From the NCBI GenBank assembly GCA_018240745.1, contig JAFEFF010000070.1:1-54115 (forward strand): a stretch of 54,115 bases of DNA, in the 5' to 3' direction. Numbering within the stretch: the stretch's first letter is position 1; the number at the start of each line of letters is the position of its first letter. This DNA comes from Pseudomonadota bacterium (GTDB taxonomy: Bacteria > Pseudomonadota > Alphaproteobacteria > Reyranellales > Reyranellaceae). Made by a program: the position numbers and the translations under genes. Shown one piece after another: positions 13,068 through 22,408 of the stretch. The notes under the pieces are model-generated. The model did not search any database. It was not told where the DNA came from and saw only the letters and a program-made list of their open reading frames with translations.

Positions 13068-15002
13068 GTGAACAGATTCCGCAAGATTGCCAGCTATATC
13101 GTCGGCGCCATCCTGATGGGCATGCTGATCATCAGCTTCGCGCTGTGGGGCATCGGCGACATGCTTCGGATCGGCGGCGGCAGCCGGGAGGTGGCGCATG
13201 TCGGCGGCATTCATATCCCGGTGTACGGCTGGGTGGGCGGCACGTCGGTATCGATCGATGAGGTACGGGACCGCTTCAATCGCCAGCTCGATCAGATCCA
13301 GCGTCAGACCGGCCAGCGGCCGGAACCCGACCAGGCGTTGCGCTATGGCCTGCACCTGCGCGCGCTCGAGGACGTGCTGCAGCGCGCGGTGATCGACAAT
13401 GCGATCGAGAAGTACGGGCTGGTCGTCGGCACATCCGAGATCCAGTCGGTGATCGCCCACAACCCGTCCTTCGCCGGCCCGACCGGCGACTTCGATCCCA
13501 ACAAGTATCACGGGCTGCTGCAGAACGCTCGCATCACCGAGGCCGCGTATGTCGCCGACGTCCGCCGCCAGATCGCCTCCTCGCAGCTGTTCGGCGCCGT
13601 GCGCACCGAGGGCCTCGCGCCAATCAGCCTGCGCGACGACATCTTCAAGATGGAGAGCGAGAAGCGGGTCGCCGAGACGCTCTACGTGCCGGACTCCATC
13701 ATCACCGATGTGCCCAAGCCCACCGCCGAGCAGCTCAACGCCTACTTCGACGCCAGCAAGGCGAAGTTCCAGATCCCCGAATACCGCGCCTTCTCCTACG
13801 TGCTGCTGACGGTCGACGACGTGAAGGACCAGATCACGGTCACGCCGGAACAGGTGAAGCAGGAGTACGAGGCGCGCAAGGCCGAGTTCGGCACGCCCGA
13901 GAAGCGCGACGTCGACCAGGCGACGACCGACAGCGAGGACCAAGCCAAGAAAATCATCGACCTGGTGAAGTCCGGCAAGTCGCTGGAGGACGCCACCAAG
14001 GAAGTGACCGGCAAGACCGACGGGGTGATCAAGCTCGGCCTGGTGCTGAAGAAGGACCTGCCGGCCGGTCCGCTTGCCGACGGCATCTTCGCCGCACCCG
14101 AGGGCATCCTGCCTACGCCGATCAAGTCGCCGCTCGGCTGGCACGTCGTGCGCATCAACAAGATCGAGGCCGGCAAGGTGACGCCGTTCGACGAGGTCAA
14201 GGACAAGCTCGAGGCCGACCTCAAGAACCAGCAGGCACCCGACCTGCTGGTCAAGCTGGTGACCGACTTCGACCGCTCGCTCGGCAAGACCCAGTCGATG
14301 GTCACGTCGGCACAGGAGCTCAACCTGAAGGTCCATACGGTCGAGAACGTCGACGCGCGCGGCCAGGACCCGTCGGGCAAGCAGGTCCTGATCGGGCCGG
14401 CATCGGCCGAGATCGTGCAGGCCGCCTTCGCCACGCGCGAAGGCAACGAAAGCCAGCTCTTGGAGACGCCCAAGGGCGAGGACTACGTCGTCCACGTCGA
14501 CCGGGTCACGCCGGCGCGCATCCCCTCCCTGTCCGAGGTCGAAGCCAAGGTGAGTGAGGCCTGGCAGGCGGAGGAGCGCCGCAAGCGCGCCGACGCCAAG
14601 GTCAAGGAAGCGGCCGACAAGGCGAACGGCGGCGGCGACCTCGCGACCATCGCCAAGGAGCTGGGTCTCGAGCTGCGCACCACCAAGGCGGTAACCCGCT
14701 ACGACGCGGACACCGCCAACTACCTTACCCAGCCGGCGACGCAGCAGCTGTTCAAGCTCCCGGTCGGCAAGGCCGCTTCGGTGCGCAGCGCCGAGGGCAA
14801 CGTGATCGTGCGGACCAAGGAGATCCAGCCGGCCGACCTCGCCAAGGAAAAGGACGCGCTCGAGCGGTTCGGCAAGCAGCTCGACGGCATGGTCGGCAAC
14901 GACCTGGTGGCGCAGTTCCTGGCTGCGCTGCGCACCAAGTACGGCGTGTCGGTGAACGAGGAAGTGTTCACTGCCGCCTTCCAGCCGCAGCAGCAGCAAT
15001 AG
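13068..15002 (+). CDS. ppiD: PpiD-like periplasmic peptidyl-prolyl isomerase / chaperone
   Basis: 644 residues from a GTG start at 13068 ([17 protein letters not shown]). One N-terminal transmembrane helix (about 8-32) anchors a large periplasmic part. A SurA-N-like chaperone region follows ([21 protein letters not shown] and nearby), then a parvulin-like domain (about 270-385, with [10 protein letters not shown]) and a second helical region. SurA/PpiD proteins help outer-membrane and secreted proteins fold after Sec export. The gene is placed directly before trpE (2-bp gap), so the chaperone and tryptophan synthesis share an mRNA. This is an order found in other Alphaproteobacteria. Confidence 0.9.
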   Translation: MNRFRKIASYIVGAILMGMLIISFALWGIGDMLRIGGGSREVAHVGGIHIPVYGWVGGTSVSIDEVRDRFNRQLDQIQRQTGQRPEPDQALRYGLHLRALEDVLQRAVIDNAIEKYGLVVGTSEIQSVIAHNPSFAGPTGDFDPNKYHGLLQNARITEAAYVADVRRQIASSQLFGAVRTEGLAPISLRDDIFKMESEKRVAETLYVPDSIITDVPKPTAEQLNAYFDASKAKFQIPEYRAFSYVLLTVDDVKDQITVTPEQVKQEYEARKAEFGTPEKRDVDQATTDSEDQAKKIIDLVKSGKSLEDATKEVTGKTDGVIKLGLVLKKDLPAGPLADGIFAAPEGILPTPIKSPLGWHVVRINKIEAGKVTPFDEVKDKLEADLKNQQAPDLLVKLVTDFDRSLGKTQSMVTSAQELNLKVHTVENVDARGQDPSGKQVLIGPASAEIVQAAFATREGNESQLLETPKGEDYVVHVDRVTPARIPSLSEVEAKVSEAWQAEERRKRADAKVKEAADKANGGGDLATIAKELGLELRTTKAVTRYDADTANYLTQPATQQLFKLPVGKAASVRSAEGNVIVRTKEIQPADLAKEKDALERFGKQLDGMVGNDLVAQFLAALRTKYGVSVNEEVFTAAFQPQQQQ

Positions 15003-15004
15003 AG

Positions 15005-16528
15005 ATGACTGTCTCGCCCGAGTTCGACGCCTTCGCGCGCACCTACGACGCCGGCAAGCCGCAACTCGTCTGGACAAAGCTGGTCGCCGACCTCGAGACG
15101 CCGGTCTCGGCCTATCTCAAGCTGGCCGACGGCCGGGCCAATTCCTTCCTGCTGGAATCGGTCGAGGGCGGCTCGGTGCGAGGCCGCTACTCCATCATCG
15201 GCTTCAAGCCGGACGTGATCTGGCGCTGCACCAGGAACAAGGCCGAGATCAACCGCCGGGCCCGCGCCGATGCGCATGCCTTCGAGCCGGTCGAGGGCCG
15301 GCCATTGGAAACGCTGCGGGGCCTGATCCGCGAATGCCAGATGGAGCTGCCCAACGGCCTGCCGCCGATGGCGTCCGGCCTGTTCGGCTTCCTGGGCTAC
15401 GACATGGTCCGCGACATGGAGCGGCTGCCGGACAAGAACCCCGATCCGATCGGCCTGCCCGACGCCATCATGGTCCGGCCCACGCTGATCTGCATCTTCG
15501 ACAGGCTGGAGGACAACGTGACCCTGGTCACGCCGGTCTGGCCGCAGCAGGGCACCTCGGCGCGCGCCGCCTATGAAGCCGCACAGGAGCGGCTGGCCGA
15601 TGCCGAGGCCGACTTCGAGCGCTCCCTGCCCTTCCGGCGCGCCAATGGCGATGAGCTCGACGATCTGCCCGAGCCCCAGGCCAACATGTCGAAGGACGCG
15701 TTCAAGAAGATGGTCGAGACCTGCAAGGAGTACATCCGCGCCGGCGACGCCTTCCAGATCGTGCCATCGCAACGCTTCTCGCTGCCGTTCAAGCTGCCGC
15801 CGCTGTCGCTGTACCGCTCGCTGCGCCGCATCAACCCGTCGCCGTTCCTGATCTTCTTCGACTACGGCGACTTCTCGATCGTCGGCTCGAGCCCCGAGAT
15901 CCTGGTGCGGCTGCGCGACGACATCGTCACCATCCGGCCGCTCGCCGGCACCATCCGGCGCGGCGCCACGCCCGAGGAGGACAAGCTGCTGGCGGACAAG
16001 CTGCTGGCCGATCCGAAGGAGCACGCCGAGCACCTGATGCTGCTCGATCTCGCCCGCAACGACGTCGGCCGCGTCGCCAAGATCGGGTCGGTGCGCGTCG
16101 TCGAGCAGTTCACCATCGAGAAATACAGCCACCTCCAGCACATCAGCAGCCACGTCGAGGGCAAGCTGGAGGATGGGCTGGACGCGATCGATGCGCTGAA
16201 GGCCGGTTTTCCCGCCGGCACGCTGTCCGGCGCGCCCAAGGTTCGCGCCATGGAGATCATCGACGAGGTCGAGCCGGTGCGCCGGGGCATCTATGCTGGC
16301 TGCGCCGGATATTTCGCCGCCAACGGCTCGATGGACACCTGCATCCTGCTGCGCACGGCGCTGGTGAAGGACAGCACCATGTACGTCCAGGCGGGCGTCG
16401 GCGTCGTGGCCGACTCCGACCTCGAGGCCGAGTACCAGGAGAGCGTCCTGAAGGCGCGCGCCCTGGTCCGCGCCGCGGAAGAGGCCGTGCGCTTCGAGAG
16501 CCGCAACGTCGGCAATACGAGGCGATAG
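15005..16528 (+). CDS. trpE: Anthranilate synthase component I
   Basis: 507 residues. The N-terminal domain has the LLESVEGG element where tryptophan feedback binds. The chorismate-utilising domain has [23 protein letters not shown] and [12 protein letters not shown]. It converts chorismate to anthranilate with ammonia supplied by TrpG. It begins 2 bp after the ppiD stop. Its partner genes trpG, trpD and trpC are not next to it but about 27 kb away (43.6-46.4 kb). No leader peptide or attenuator was seen, as expected for an operon-internal gene. Confidence 0.97.
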   Translation: MTVSPEFDAFARTYDAGKPQLVWTKLVADLETPVSAYLKLADGRANSFLLESVEGGSVRGRYSIIGFKPDVIWRCTRNKAEINRRARADAHAFEPVEGRPLETLRGLIRECQMELPNGLPPMASGLFGFLGYDMVRDMERLPDKNPDPIGLPDAIMVRPTLICIFDRLEDNVTLVTPVWPQQGTSARAAYEAAQERLADAEADFERSLPFRRANGDELDDLPEPQANMSKDAFKKMVETCKEYIRAGDAFQIVPSQRFSLPFKLPPLSLYRSLRRINPSPFLIFFDYGDFSIVGSSPEILVRLRDDIVTIRPLAGTIRRGATPEEDKLLADKLLADPKEHAEHLMLLDLARNDVGRVAKIGSVRVVEQFTIEKYSHLQHISSHVEGKLEDGLDAIDALKAGFPAGTLSGAPKVRAMEIIDEVEPVRRGIYAGCAGYFAANGSMDTCILLRTALVKDSTMYVQAGVGVVADSDLEAEYQESVLKARALVRAAEEAVRFESRNVGNTRR

Positions 16529-16599
16529 TCTTCGCCGGGAGCGCGCCACTGGAGTGGGGCGCTCCCAGCAAGTACGCTCTTCCCCAACGGAGGAGCCAC

Positions 16600-17412
16600 A
16601 TGTCGGACTGGCAGAAGAGATATCAGCGGCTGGTGTTCGATCGCCCGCATCCCAAGGTGCTGCGTGTCACCATGAACCGGCCGGAGAAGTACAACGCCAC
16701 GGACGCGACCATGCACACCGAGCTGGTCAACGTCTGGCGCGACATCGACGGCGACGACACGGTCAACTGCGTGATCATCCAGGGCGCCGGCGGCAAGGTG
16801 TTCTCGGCGGGCGGCGACTTCGACCTGATCGAGAACAACATGAAGGACTTCAATGCGCTGCTCCGCACCTGGAAGGAAGCGCGCGACATTGTCTACAACG
16901 TCATCAACTGCTCCAAGCCGATCGTCTCGACCATGCGCGGCCCCGCCGTCGGCGCGGGCCTGGTCGCCGGCATCCTGGCCGACGTATCGATCGCCTCGAA
17001 GAACGCGCGCATCATCGACGGCCACACCCGCCTCGGCGTCGCCGCGGGCGATCATGCGGTGATCGTATGGCCGCTGCTGTGCGGCATGGCCAAGGCCAAG
17101 TATTACCTGCTGCTCTGCGAAGCGGTCGACGGCGAGGAGGCCGAGCGCATCGGCCTGGTGTCGATGTGCGTCGAGGACGACCAGCTCGAAGCCAAGGGCC
17201 TCGAGGTCGCGACCAAGCTGGCCGAGGGCGCGCAGACCTCGATCCGCTTCACCAAGTACGCCCTGAACAACTGGCTGCGCATGATGGGGCCGTCGTTCGA
17301 TGCCTCGACCGCACTCGAGATGCTGGGCTTCATGGGCCCGGAGGTGAAGGAAGGCCTCGCCTCGCACCTCGAGAAGCGCAAGCCCAAATTCGATCCGTAT
17401 TCACCGCTGTAA
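16600..17412 (+). CDS. Crotonase-superfamily (enoyl-CoA hydratase/isomerase-like) protein
   Basis: 270 residues. The fold is shown by NRPEKYNA, the oxyanion-hole element FSAGGDFD, and [20 protein letters not shown]. The two catalytic glutamates of classical enoyl-CoA hydratase appear to be missing: the GGGCEL position reads GAGLVA, and the PE(I/V)xLG position reads DGHTRLG, with His in place of Glu. The true reaction may therefore be isomerase, hydrolase or decarboxylase-like. A strong AGGAG-like ribosome site (ACGGAGGAGCC) precedes ATG 16600. The next co-directional gene is a BadH-like dehydrogenase, which suggests a ring or beta-oxidation-type pathway. Confidence 0.85.
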   Translation: MSDWQKRYQRLVFDRPHPKVLRVTMNRPEKYNATDATMHTELVNVWRDIDGDDTVNCVIIQGAGGKVFSAGGDFDLIENNMKDFNALLRTWKEARDIVYNVINCSKPIVSTMRGPAVGAGLVAGILADVSIASKNARIIDGHTRLGVAAGDHAVIVWPLLCGMAKAKYYLLLCEAVDGEEAERIGLVSMCVEDDQLEAKGLEVATKLAEGAQTSIRFTKYALNNWLRMMGPSFDASTALEMLGFMGPEVKEGLASHLEKRKPKFDPYSPL

Positions 17413-17416
17413 TTTG

Positions 17417-17533
17417 TCGTCCTGAGCCCATTCGGGGCGGCGTCGCCGCCCCTCAGGATAAACTCCGCGAAGGACCTCATCGCCGCCTGCAACCGGCATG
17501 AGATCCTTCCCTTCGGCTTCGCTCAGGACGACG
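17417..17533. repeat. Intergenic palindrome with TCGTCCTGAGC ends (family C)
   Basis: TCGTCCTGAGC at the left end is the exact complement of GCTCAGGACGA at the right. An inner hairpin, GGGGCGGCGTCGCCGCCCC, and a GAAGGA...TCCTTC pair lie between. It fills most of the gap between the crotonase and SDR genes. The CCTGAG ends are also seen in the repeats at 44232 and 49141. Confidence 0.8.
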
Positions 17534-17555
17534 AGAGCGTGGGAGGAACCAATCA

Positions 17556-18308
17556 ATGCGTGGACTGAACGGCAAGAACGTCATCGTCACCGGCGGCGCG
17601 GGCGCGATCGGCGCGGCGATCTGCCGGCGCTTCGCCGGGTACGGCGCCAAGGTCGGGGTATTCGACAGGAACTTCGAGGGCGCGAAGAAGGTCGCCGTCG
17701 CGATCAAGGGCGTCGCCTGCGGCGTCGACATCACCGACTACAAGGCGGTCGCCGACGGCATCGCCGCCTTCGAGAAGGCCGCCGGCCCGACCGACATCCT
17801 GGTCAACAACGCGGGCTGGGACCAGTTCGTGCCGTTCGTCGACACCACGCCCGACCTCTGGGACAAGGTGATCGCGATCAACCTCAATGGCCCGCTGAAC
17901 ATGAGCCACGTCGTGCTGAAGGGCATGGTGGCGCGTGGCCACGGTCGCGTGGTCAACATCGCCTCGGATGCGGGTCGCGTCGGCTCGTCCATGGAAGCGG
18001 TCTACTCGGCCTGCAAGGGCGGCATCATCGCCTTCACCAAGACGGTGGCGCGCGAGGTCGCGCGCAGGGGCATCACACTCAACACCGTCTGTCCCGGCCC
18101 AACCGACACGCCCTTGCTGGCGGCGGTCGCCGGCGCGGACGAGCGCGGCCAGAAGATCCGCGCCGCGCTGGTGAGCGCCATCCCGATGAAGCGCGTCGGC
18201 CAGCCGGAGGACATCCCCGGCGCGGTCTGCTTCCTCGCGAGCGACGATGCGGCCTTCATCACCGGGCAGACCATCAGCGTGTCGGGCGGCTTGACCATGC
18301 ACGGCTGA
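17556..18308 (+). CDS. Short-chain dehydrogenase, BadH-like
   Basis: 250 residues, classical SDR: TGGAGAIG cofactor loop, NNAG, catalytic Ser in NIASDA, YSACK (Tyr-x-x-x-Lys) and the C-terminal GQTISVSGGLTMHG. Several stretches (VNIASDAGRVGSSMEAVY, CPGPTDT, SGGLTM-G) agree with what I recall of BadH, the 2-hydroxycyclohexanecarboxyl-CoA dehydrogenase of Rhodopseudomonas. An acyl-CoA-linked hydroxy-to-keto oxidation with NAD+ is therefore the best guess. The crotonase-like gene upstream, separated by a palindromic repeat, fits such a pathway. No other Bad or alicyclic genes are adjacent, so the assignment is tentative. Confidence 0.85.
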   Translation: MRGLNGKNVIVTGGAGAIGAAICRRFAGYGAKVGVFDRNFEGAKKVAVAIKGVACGVDITDYKAVADGIAAFEKAAGPTDILVNNAGWDQFVPFVDTTPDLWDKVIAINLNGPLNMSHVVLKGMVARGHGRVVNIASDAGRVGSSMEAVYSACKGGIIAFTKTVAREVARRGITLNTVCPGPTDTPLLAAVAGADERGQKIRAALVSAIPMKRVGQPEDIPGAVCFLASDDAAFITGQTISVSGGLTMHG

Positions 18309-18330
18309 GCGTCGGAGAGTCGACGCCACC

Positions 18331-18741
18331 ATGCCCGAGCTCACCTGGCTGGCGTCGGCCTTTCCGAACTTCCTGCGCTACATCGTCGTGAGCTTCGCGC
18401 TGGCCGGGCTGTTCCTGTGGATCTACGTGCTGATCACGCCATGGCGCGAATTCGCCCTGATCCGCGCCGGCAATGCTTCCGCGGCGCTGGCGCTGACCGG
18501 CGCCCTGCTCGGCTTCTGCCTGCCGCTCGCCAACACCATCGCCCATTCGGTCAGCCTGACCGACCTGGTGCTGTGGTCCCTGGTGGCCCTGGTCGTTCAA
18601 GTCATCGTGCATGTGGTGATGCGGATCTTGTTGCCGCACCTGAAACAATCGATCGAGGCGAACGAGCTGGCAGCCGGCGTGGCGGCCGGCGGCTTCGCGG
18701 TCTGCTTCGGCCTGATCAACGCCGCCTGCCTGACGACCTGA
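18331..18741 (+). CDS. DUF350 membrane protein (YjfL-like)
   Basis: 136 residues with four predicted transmembrane segments (about 14-36, 48-70, 78-101 and 112-132). The sequence pattern YIVVSFALAGLFLWIYVLITPW, then IRAGNASAALALTGALLGF and ANELAAGVAAGGFAV, matches the DUF350/UPF0719 family, which has internal repeat symmetry (ExxxxNxAAAxxxxG). The function is unknown. It is followed after 1 bp by a DUF1190-like small protein and then a glutathionylspermidine-synthase-like gene, the same three-gene order as E. coli yjfL-yjfM-yjfC, so it belongs to that conserved module. Confidence 0.85.
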   Translation: MPELTWLASAFPNFLRYIVVSFALAGLFLWIYVLITPWREFALIRAGNASAALALTGALLGFCLPLANTIAHSVSLTDLVLWSLVALVVQVIVHVVMRILLPHLKQSIEANELAAGVAAGGFAVCFGLINAACLTT

Positions 18742-18742
18742 C

Positions 18743-19024
18743 ATGACGATGCCACCGGACAACCGGCCCCGCGCTTCCCGCGCGATCAAGCTCGTGCTGA
18801 TGGGCGTCGCGGGCGCGGCCCTGCTCTACTCCTGCACACCGGGACTGATGGGCGGTGGCATGGGCTTCTGGCCCTGGCTCTGGTTCGTGGGCAATCCTTT
18901 CTCGCGCGGCCCGGTCGTCACGGCGCCCAGCGCGACCACGTCGCCGTCGACGACGCAGTCGCAGCCCAGCCAGCGCGGCGGCTTCGGCGGCACGGCCGGC
19001 GAGCACGGGTCGACGGCGAGCTGA
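18743..19024 (+). CDS. Small Gly/Ser-rich protein, DUF1190 (YjfM/YgiB)-like
   Basis: 93 residues. The N-terminus RASRAIKLVLMGVAGAALLYSC looks like the basic-hydrophobic start of DUF1190 proteins, with a membrane anchor or a lipoprotein-like cysteine at the end of the hydrophobic stretch. The rest is low-complexity (Gly, Ser, Thr, Gln, with GGMGFWPWLWFVG). It lies 1 bp after the DUF350 stop and 2 bp before the ATP-grasp gene. Its identification relies on both the N-terminus and this context. The product is probably an envelope protein; the biochemical role is unknown. Confidence 0.65.
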   Translation: MTMPPDNRPRASRAIKLVLMGVAGAALLYSCTPGLMGGGMGFWPWLWFVGNPFSRGPVVTAPSATTSPSTTQSQPSQRGGFGGTAGEHGSTAS

Positions 19025-19026
19025 CC

Positions 19027-20157
19027 ATGCAGCGCGAGGCTTCGACACCGCGTCCCAACTGGCAGGGCAAGCTCGAGGAACTGGGCTTCGACTATTACGT
19101 CATGGACGGCAAGGCCTACTGGACCGAGCAGGCCTGCTACGCCTTCACCGCCGCCGAGGTCGACCAGCTCGAGGCCGCGACCGAGACGCTGCACGACATG
19201 TGCCTCAAGGCGGTCGAGCACGTCGTGTCGAACAAGCTCTGGGAACGCCTGCGCATCCCGCCGGCCTGGGGCGACTACATCACCACGGTGTGGCGCCGCA
19301 ACGATCCGACGCTGGTCGGCCGCTTCGACCTCGCCTACGACGGCAAGGGCCCGCCCAAGCTGCTCGAATACAATGCCGACACGCCGACCGCGCTGTACGA
19401 GGCCGCGGTCATCCAGTGGTACTGGCTGAAGGACGTGAAGCCCGATGCCGACCAGTTCAACTCGATCCACGAGCGGCTCATCGAGGCGTGGCGCGGCATC
19501 CTGAAGCGCCTCTCCTCCGAGGCGCTGATCCACTTCGCGCGCTTCGAGGACCAGCCCGAGGATCTCGCGACCTCCGAATACATGCGCGACACCGCCCTGC
19601 AGGCGGGGTTGGCCGGCAAGCCGATCGCCGTCCCGCAGATCGGCTGGAACGGCAAGCGCTTCACCGATCCCGACGAGATGCCGATCCGGGTGATGGCGAA
19701 ACTGTATCCGTGGGAATGGATGGCGCGCGAGGAGTTCGGCAGGCACGTGCTGACCGACACCACGGCATTCCTCGAGCCGGCCTGGAAGATGATCCTCAGC
19801 AACAAGATGCTGCTGCCACTCCTGTGGGAAGGCTTTCCGCAGCACGAGAACCTGCTGCCGGCCTTCGAAACCGAGCATCCCGACCTGAAGGGCTCCTACG
19901 TCAAGAAACCGATCTTCGGCCGCGAGGGCCACAACGTGACTGTGGTCGGTCCCGGCTTGTTCGACACCGCCGGCGGGAGCTACGGTCAGGAAGGTTTTGT
20001 CTATCAGGCCTACCAGCCCCTGCCGGTGTTCGACGGCAATCATGCGGTCGTGGGCTCGTGGGTGATCGAGGGCAAGGCGGCGGGCGTGGGCATGCGCGAG
20101 GACGAGCGGCGCATCACCCACAACAACAGCCGCTTCGTGCCGCACTATTTCAGGTGA
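19027..20157 (+). CDS. Glutathionylspermidine-synthase-like ATP-grasp ligase (YjfC-like)
   Basis: 376 residues. Motifs of the GspS C-terminal synthetase domain are visible: RFDLAYDGKGPPKLLEYNADTPT, SNKMLLPLLWEGFPQH and KKPIFGREGHNV. The amidase half of the bifunctional E. coli enzyme is absent, as in YjfC and YgiC. YjfC-type proteins are predicted peptide or polyamine ligases; their substrate is not settled. It is the third gene of the DUF350-DUF1190-like-ligase run, joined by 1-2-bp gaps, and a TauD-type oxygenase follows after 10 bp. Confidence 0.85.
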   Translation: MQREASTPRPNWQGKLEELGFDYYVMDGKAYWTEQACYAFTAAEVDQLEAATETLHDMCLKAVEHVVSNKLWERLRIPPAWGDYITTVWRRNDPTLVGRFDLAYDGKGPPKLLEYNADTPTALYEAAVIQWYWLKDVKPDADQFNSIHERLIEAWRGILKRLSSEALIHFARFEDQPEDLATSEYMRDTALQAGLAGKPIAVPQIGWNGKRFTDPDEMPIRVMAKLYPWEWMAREEFGRHVLTDTTAFLEPAWKMILSNKMLLPLLWEGFPQHENLLPAFETEHPDLKGSYVKKPIFGREGHNVTVVGPGLFDTAGGSYGQEGFVYQAYQPLPVFDGNHAVVGSWVIEGKAAGVGMREDERRITHNNSRFVPHYFR

Positions 20158-20167
20158 GGAAAAGACC

Positions 20168-21046
20168 ATGAGCGAGATCTGGATCCAGCCGACCGGCGGC
20201 GCCCTCGGGGCCGATGTCCATGGTGTGGACCTCTCGAAGCCGGTGAGCGATGCCGACTTCAAGAAGATCGCCGAAGCCTGGGGCGAGCATCTGGTTCTGC
20301 GCTTCTCCGGCCAGAAGATCGACGATCCGACGCTGATGAAGTTCAGCGCCCGCTTCGGCGAGCTCGACCGCGTGCCGATCGCCGCGGTCGGCTTCGATCG
20401 CATGGACTCGGGCGTGGTCAAGGAGGCTCAGGAATGGGTAGCCGTGATCGCCAGCGTCAAGAAGGACGGCAAGGCGATCGGCGGGCTCGGCAGCTACGAG
20501 CTCGTCTGGCACACCGACATGTCCTACAACCCGCTGCCGCCGCGCGCCTCGCTGCTCTACGCGCTGGAGGTGCCGCCCGACGGCGGCAACACCGGCTTCC
20601 TCAACATGTACGCCGCCTACGAGACGCTGCCGGATCACCTCAAGCGGGCGATCGAAGGCAGGACCTGCATCCATGATTCCAGCCGCAACTCGGCGGGCGA
20701 GCTGCGCAAGGGCTTCCAGACCACCCACGACGTCACCAAGACGCCGGGCGCGGTGCATCCCCTCGTCCGCCTCCACCCGATCACCGGGCGCAAGGCCCTG
20801 TTCCTCGGCCGCCGGCCCGGTGCCTACATCCACGGCCTGAGCGTCGAGGAGAGTGAGAAGCTGCTCGACGCGATCTGGGCGCACGCCACGCAGGAGCGCT
20901 TCGCCTGGTACCAGAAGTGGCGCATGGGCGATCTCGTGATGTGGGACAACCGCTGCGTCATGCACCGCCGCGACGCCTTCGACGAGAGCCTGCGCCGCCT
21001 GATGCACCGCACGCAGATCGTCGGCGAGCCGGTGCTGGCGGGCTGA
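20168..21046 (+). CDS. TauD/TfdA-family Fe(II)/2-oxoglutarate dioxygenase
   Basis: 292 residues. The iron facial triad is H115-x-D117 (VWHTDMSY) and H266 (CVMHRRD). R281 (MHRTQ) is the likely 2-oxoglutarate anchor. The family hydroxylates taurine, sulfonates, aryloxyalkanoates or similar acids; the substrate cannot be read from the sequence. A ribosome site (GAGGAAAAG) precedes ATG 20168, 10 bp after the YjfC-like stop, which makes it the fourth gene of that run. An association of TauD with the yjfLMC module is not known to me. Confidence 0.9.
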   Translation: MSEIWIQPTGGALGADVHGVDLSKPVSDADFKKIAEAWGEHLVLRFSGQKIDDPTLMKFSARFGELDRVPIAAVGFDRMDSGVVKEAQEWVAVIASVKKDGKAIGGLGSYELVWHTDMSYNPLPPRASLLYALEVPPDGGNTGFLNMYAAYETLPDHLKRAIEGRTCIHDSSRNSAGELRKGFQTTHDVTKTPGAVHPLVRLHPITGRKALFLGRRPGAYIHGLSVEESEKLLDAIWAHATQERFAWYQKWRMGDLVMWDNRCVMHRRDAFDESLRRLMHRTQIVGEPVLAG

Positions 21047-21055
21047 GCAAACCCC

Positions 21056-21192
21056 TCCTCCCTGCGCGCAAGCGCGGGGAGGTGGCGCGGTAATCCGCGA
21101 CGGAGGGGTCGTGAGTCGCAACGATTCTGCGGCCTATGACCCCTCCGCCCGCGACGACGCGGGCACCTCCCCGCGCTTTCGCGCAGGGAGGA
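21056..21192. repeat. Long intergenic palindrome (family B)
   Basis: TCCTCCCTGCGCGCAAGCGCG at the left pairs with CGCGCTTTCGCGCAGGGAGGA at the right. Internal GACGGAGGGGTCGTGAGTCGCA pairs with the TATGACCCCTCCG segment. The same outer CTCCC/GGGAG ends and ACGGAGGGGTC blocks occur at 8151-8280. It lies between the convergent TauD and aldo/keto reductase genes, so it may serve as a bidirectional terminator. Confidence 0.85.
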
Positions 21193-21244
21193 ATATGACT
21201 CTAGCAGCGACCGGGGATCGCTCATCGCACCGCCGGCCGGCGGT

Positions 21245-22261
21245 CTATTTCATCCCCGGCATCTTGATGGCGGACTTGCGCCGCTCGGGCATCGGCTCCT
21301 CGAAGGCGCGCGGGTAGCGCCACGGCCGGGCCGAAACCTTGTCGAGCTTCGCCAGCGCTTCCGCCGGCAGGCGCCAGCCACCGGCCTGCAGGGTCTCGCC
21401 GAGCTGATCGGCATTGCGGGCGCCGACGATCGCGCTGGTCATGAACGGCTGGTCCATCACCCAGCGCAGCGCCACCTGCGCGGGGGACCTGCCGATCTCC
21501 TTCGCCACGTCGAGCAGGGTCTGCAGGATCTCGGCGTGGTTCGATGCGAAGAAGCGACTTTGAAATCCCCAGCCTTCGGCGGAGCGGCTGCCCTGCACCT
21601 TGAGGCTGCCCGGCGTGTACTTGCCGGTGACATAGCCGCTGCCGAGCGGCGACCACGCCACGCAGCCCAGCCCCTTGAGCTGCAGGACGGGCACGATCTC
21701 CTCGTCGATGTCGCGCACCACCAGCGAGTATTGCGGCTGGTAGCAGGCGAACCTTTCCCAGCCGTTGACCTCGCTCAGCCACAGCGCCTCCATCAGTCGC
21801 CACGCCTCGAAGTTCGAGCACGCCGTGTAAAGCACCTTGCCCTCGCGCACGAGGTCGTCGAAGGCGCGCAGCATCTCCTCGAGCGGCGTCGCGTGGTCGA
21901 CGTGGTGGATGAAGAAGATGTCGACATAGTCGGTCTGCAGCCGCTTCAGCACGCCCTCGATCTGCTGCTTGATGTGCAGCCGCGACATGCCCGAATCGTT
22001 GGGCCGATGGCCCATCGGGTTGAAGACCTTGCTGGCGATCACCGCCTCGTGCCGCTTGCCCTTCAACGCCTCGCCCAGCATCGCCTCCGACATGCCGCCG
22101 ACATAGGAGTTTGCGGTGTCGAAGAAGTTCACGCCGGCCGCCAGCGCCGCATCGACCATGCGCGAGGCACCGGCCTGGTCGGCGCCGTTGCCGAAAGTCA
22201 TGGTGCCGAGGCAGATCTCCGAGACCTTGAGCCCGGCGCGGCCGAGATTGCGGTAGTCCAT
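21245..22261 (-). CDS. Aldo/keto reductase
   Basis: 338 residues, TIM-barrel NAD(P)H oxidoreductase. The catalytic tetrad is visible as Asp and Tyr in FFDTANSYVGG, Lys in VIASKVFN and His in FFIHHVDHAT. The NADP-binding C-terminal part has GARNADQLGET. The product resembles the YajO/voltage-gated-channel-beta-like aldo/keto reductases. It begins MDYRNLGRAGLKVSEICLGT at 22261. A palindromic repeat separates it from the acyl-CoA dehydrogenase genes upstream on the same strand. Confidence 0.93.
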   Translation of the reverse strand: MDYRNLGRAGLKVSEICLGTMTFGNGADQAGASRMVDAALAAGVNFFDTANSYVGGMSEAMLGEALKGKRHEAVIASKVFNPMGHRPNDSGMSRLHIKQQIEGVLKRLQTDYVDIFFIHHVDHATPLEEMLRAFDDLVREGKVLYTACSNFEAWRLMEALWLSEVNGWERFACYQPQYSLVVRDIDEEIVPVLQLKGLGCVAWSPLGSGYVTGKYTPGSLKVQGSRSAEGWGFQSRFFASNHAEILQTLLDVAKEIGRSPAQVALRWVMDQPFMTSAIVGARNADQLGETLQAGGWRLPAEALAKLDKVSARPWRYPRAFEEPMPERRKSAIKMPGMK

Positions 22262-22307
22262 TCAACTCCTCCGTCGTCCGACTCGCATCCGCGTGATGCC
22301 AACAACG

Positions 22308-22380
22308 GTGTCATCCCGAGCGCAGCGAGGGATCTATGCACGTGCCAGCCATGGGTCCCTCGCTGCGCCCGGGATGACAC
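22308..22380. repeat. Intergenic palindrome (family A)
   Basis: GTGTCATCCCGAGCGCAGCG at the left pairs with CGCTGCGCCCGGGATGACAC at the right, with GAGGGATC/GGGTCCCTC inside. It forms a long near-perfect hairpin between the second acyl-CoA dehydrogenase and the aldo/keto reductase. Its core is related to the repeat at 282-389. Confidence 0.85.
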
Positions 22381-22408
22381 AATCCCCGGTCTTCAAAGGT
22401 GGCTGAGA

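Noticed and set aside
12198..15077. Open frame of 959 codons ending in triosephosphate isomerase
   Set aside because: Only the last 251 codons are TpiA. The upstream part is antisense to the PpiD-like gene and lacks family features, so it is not a fusion protein.
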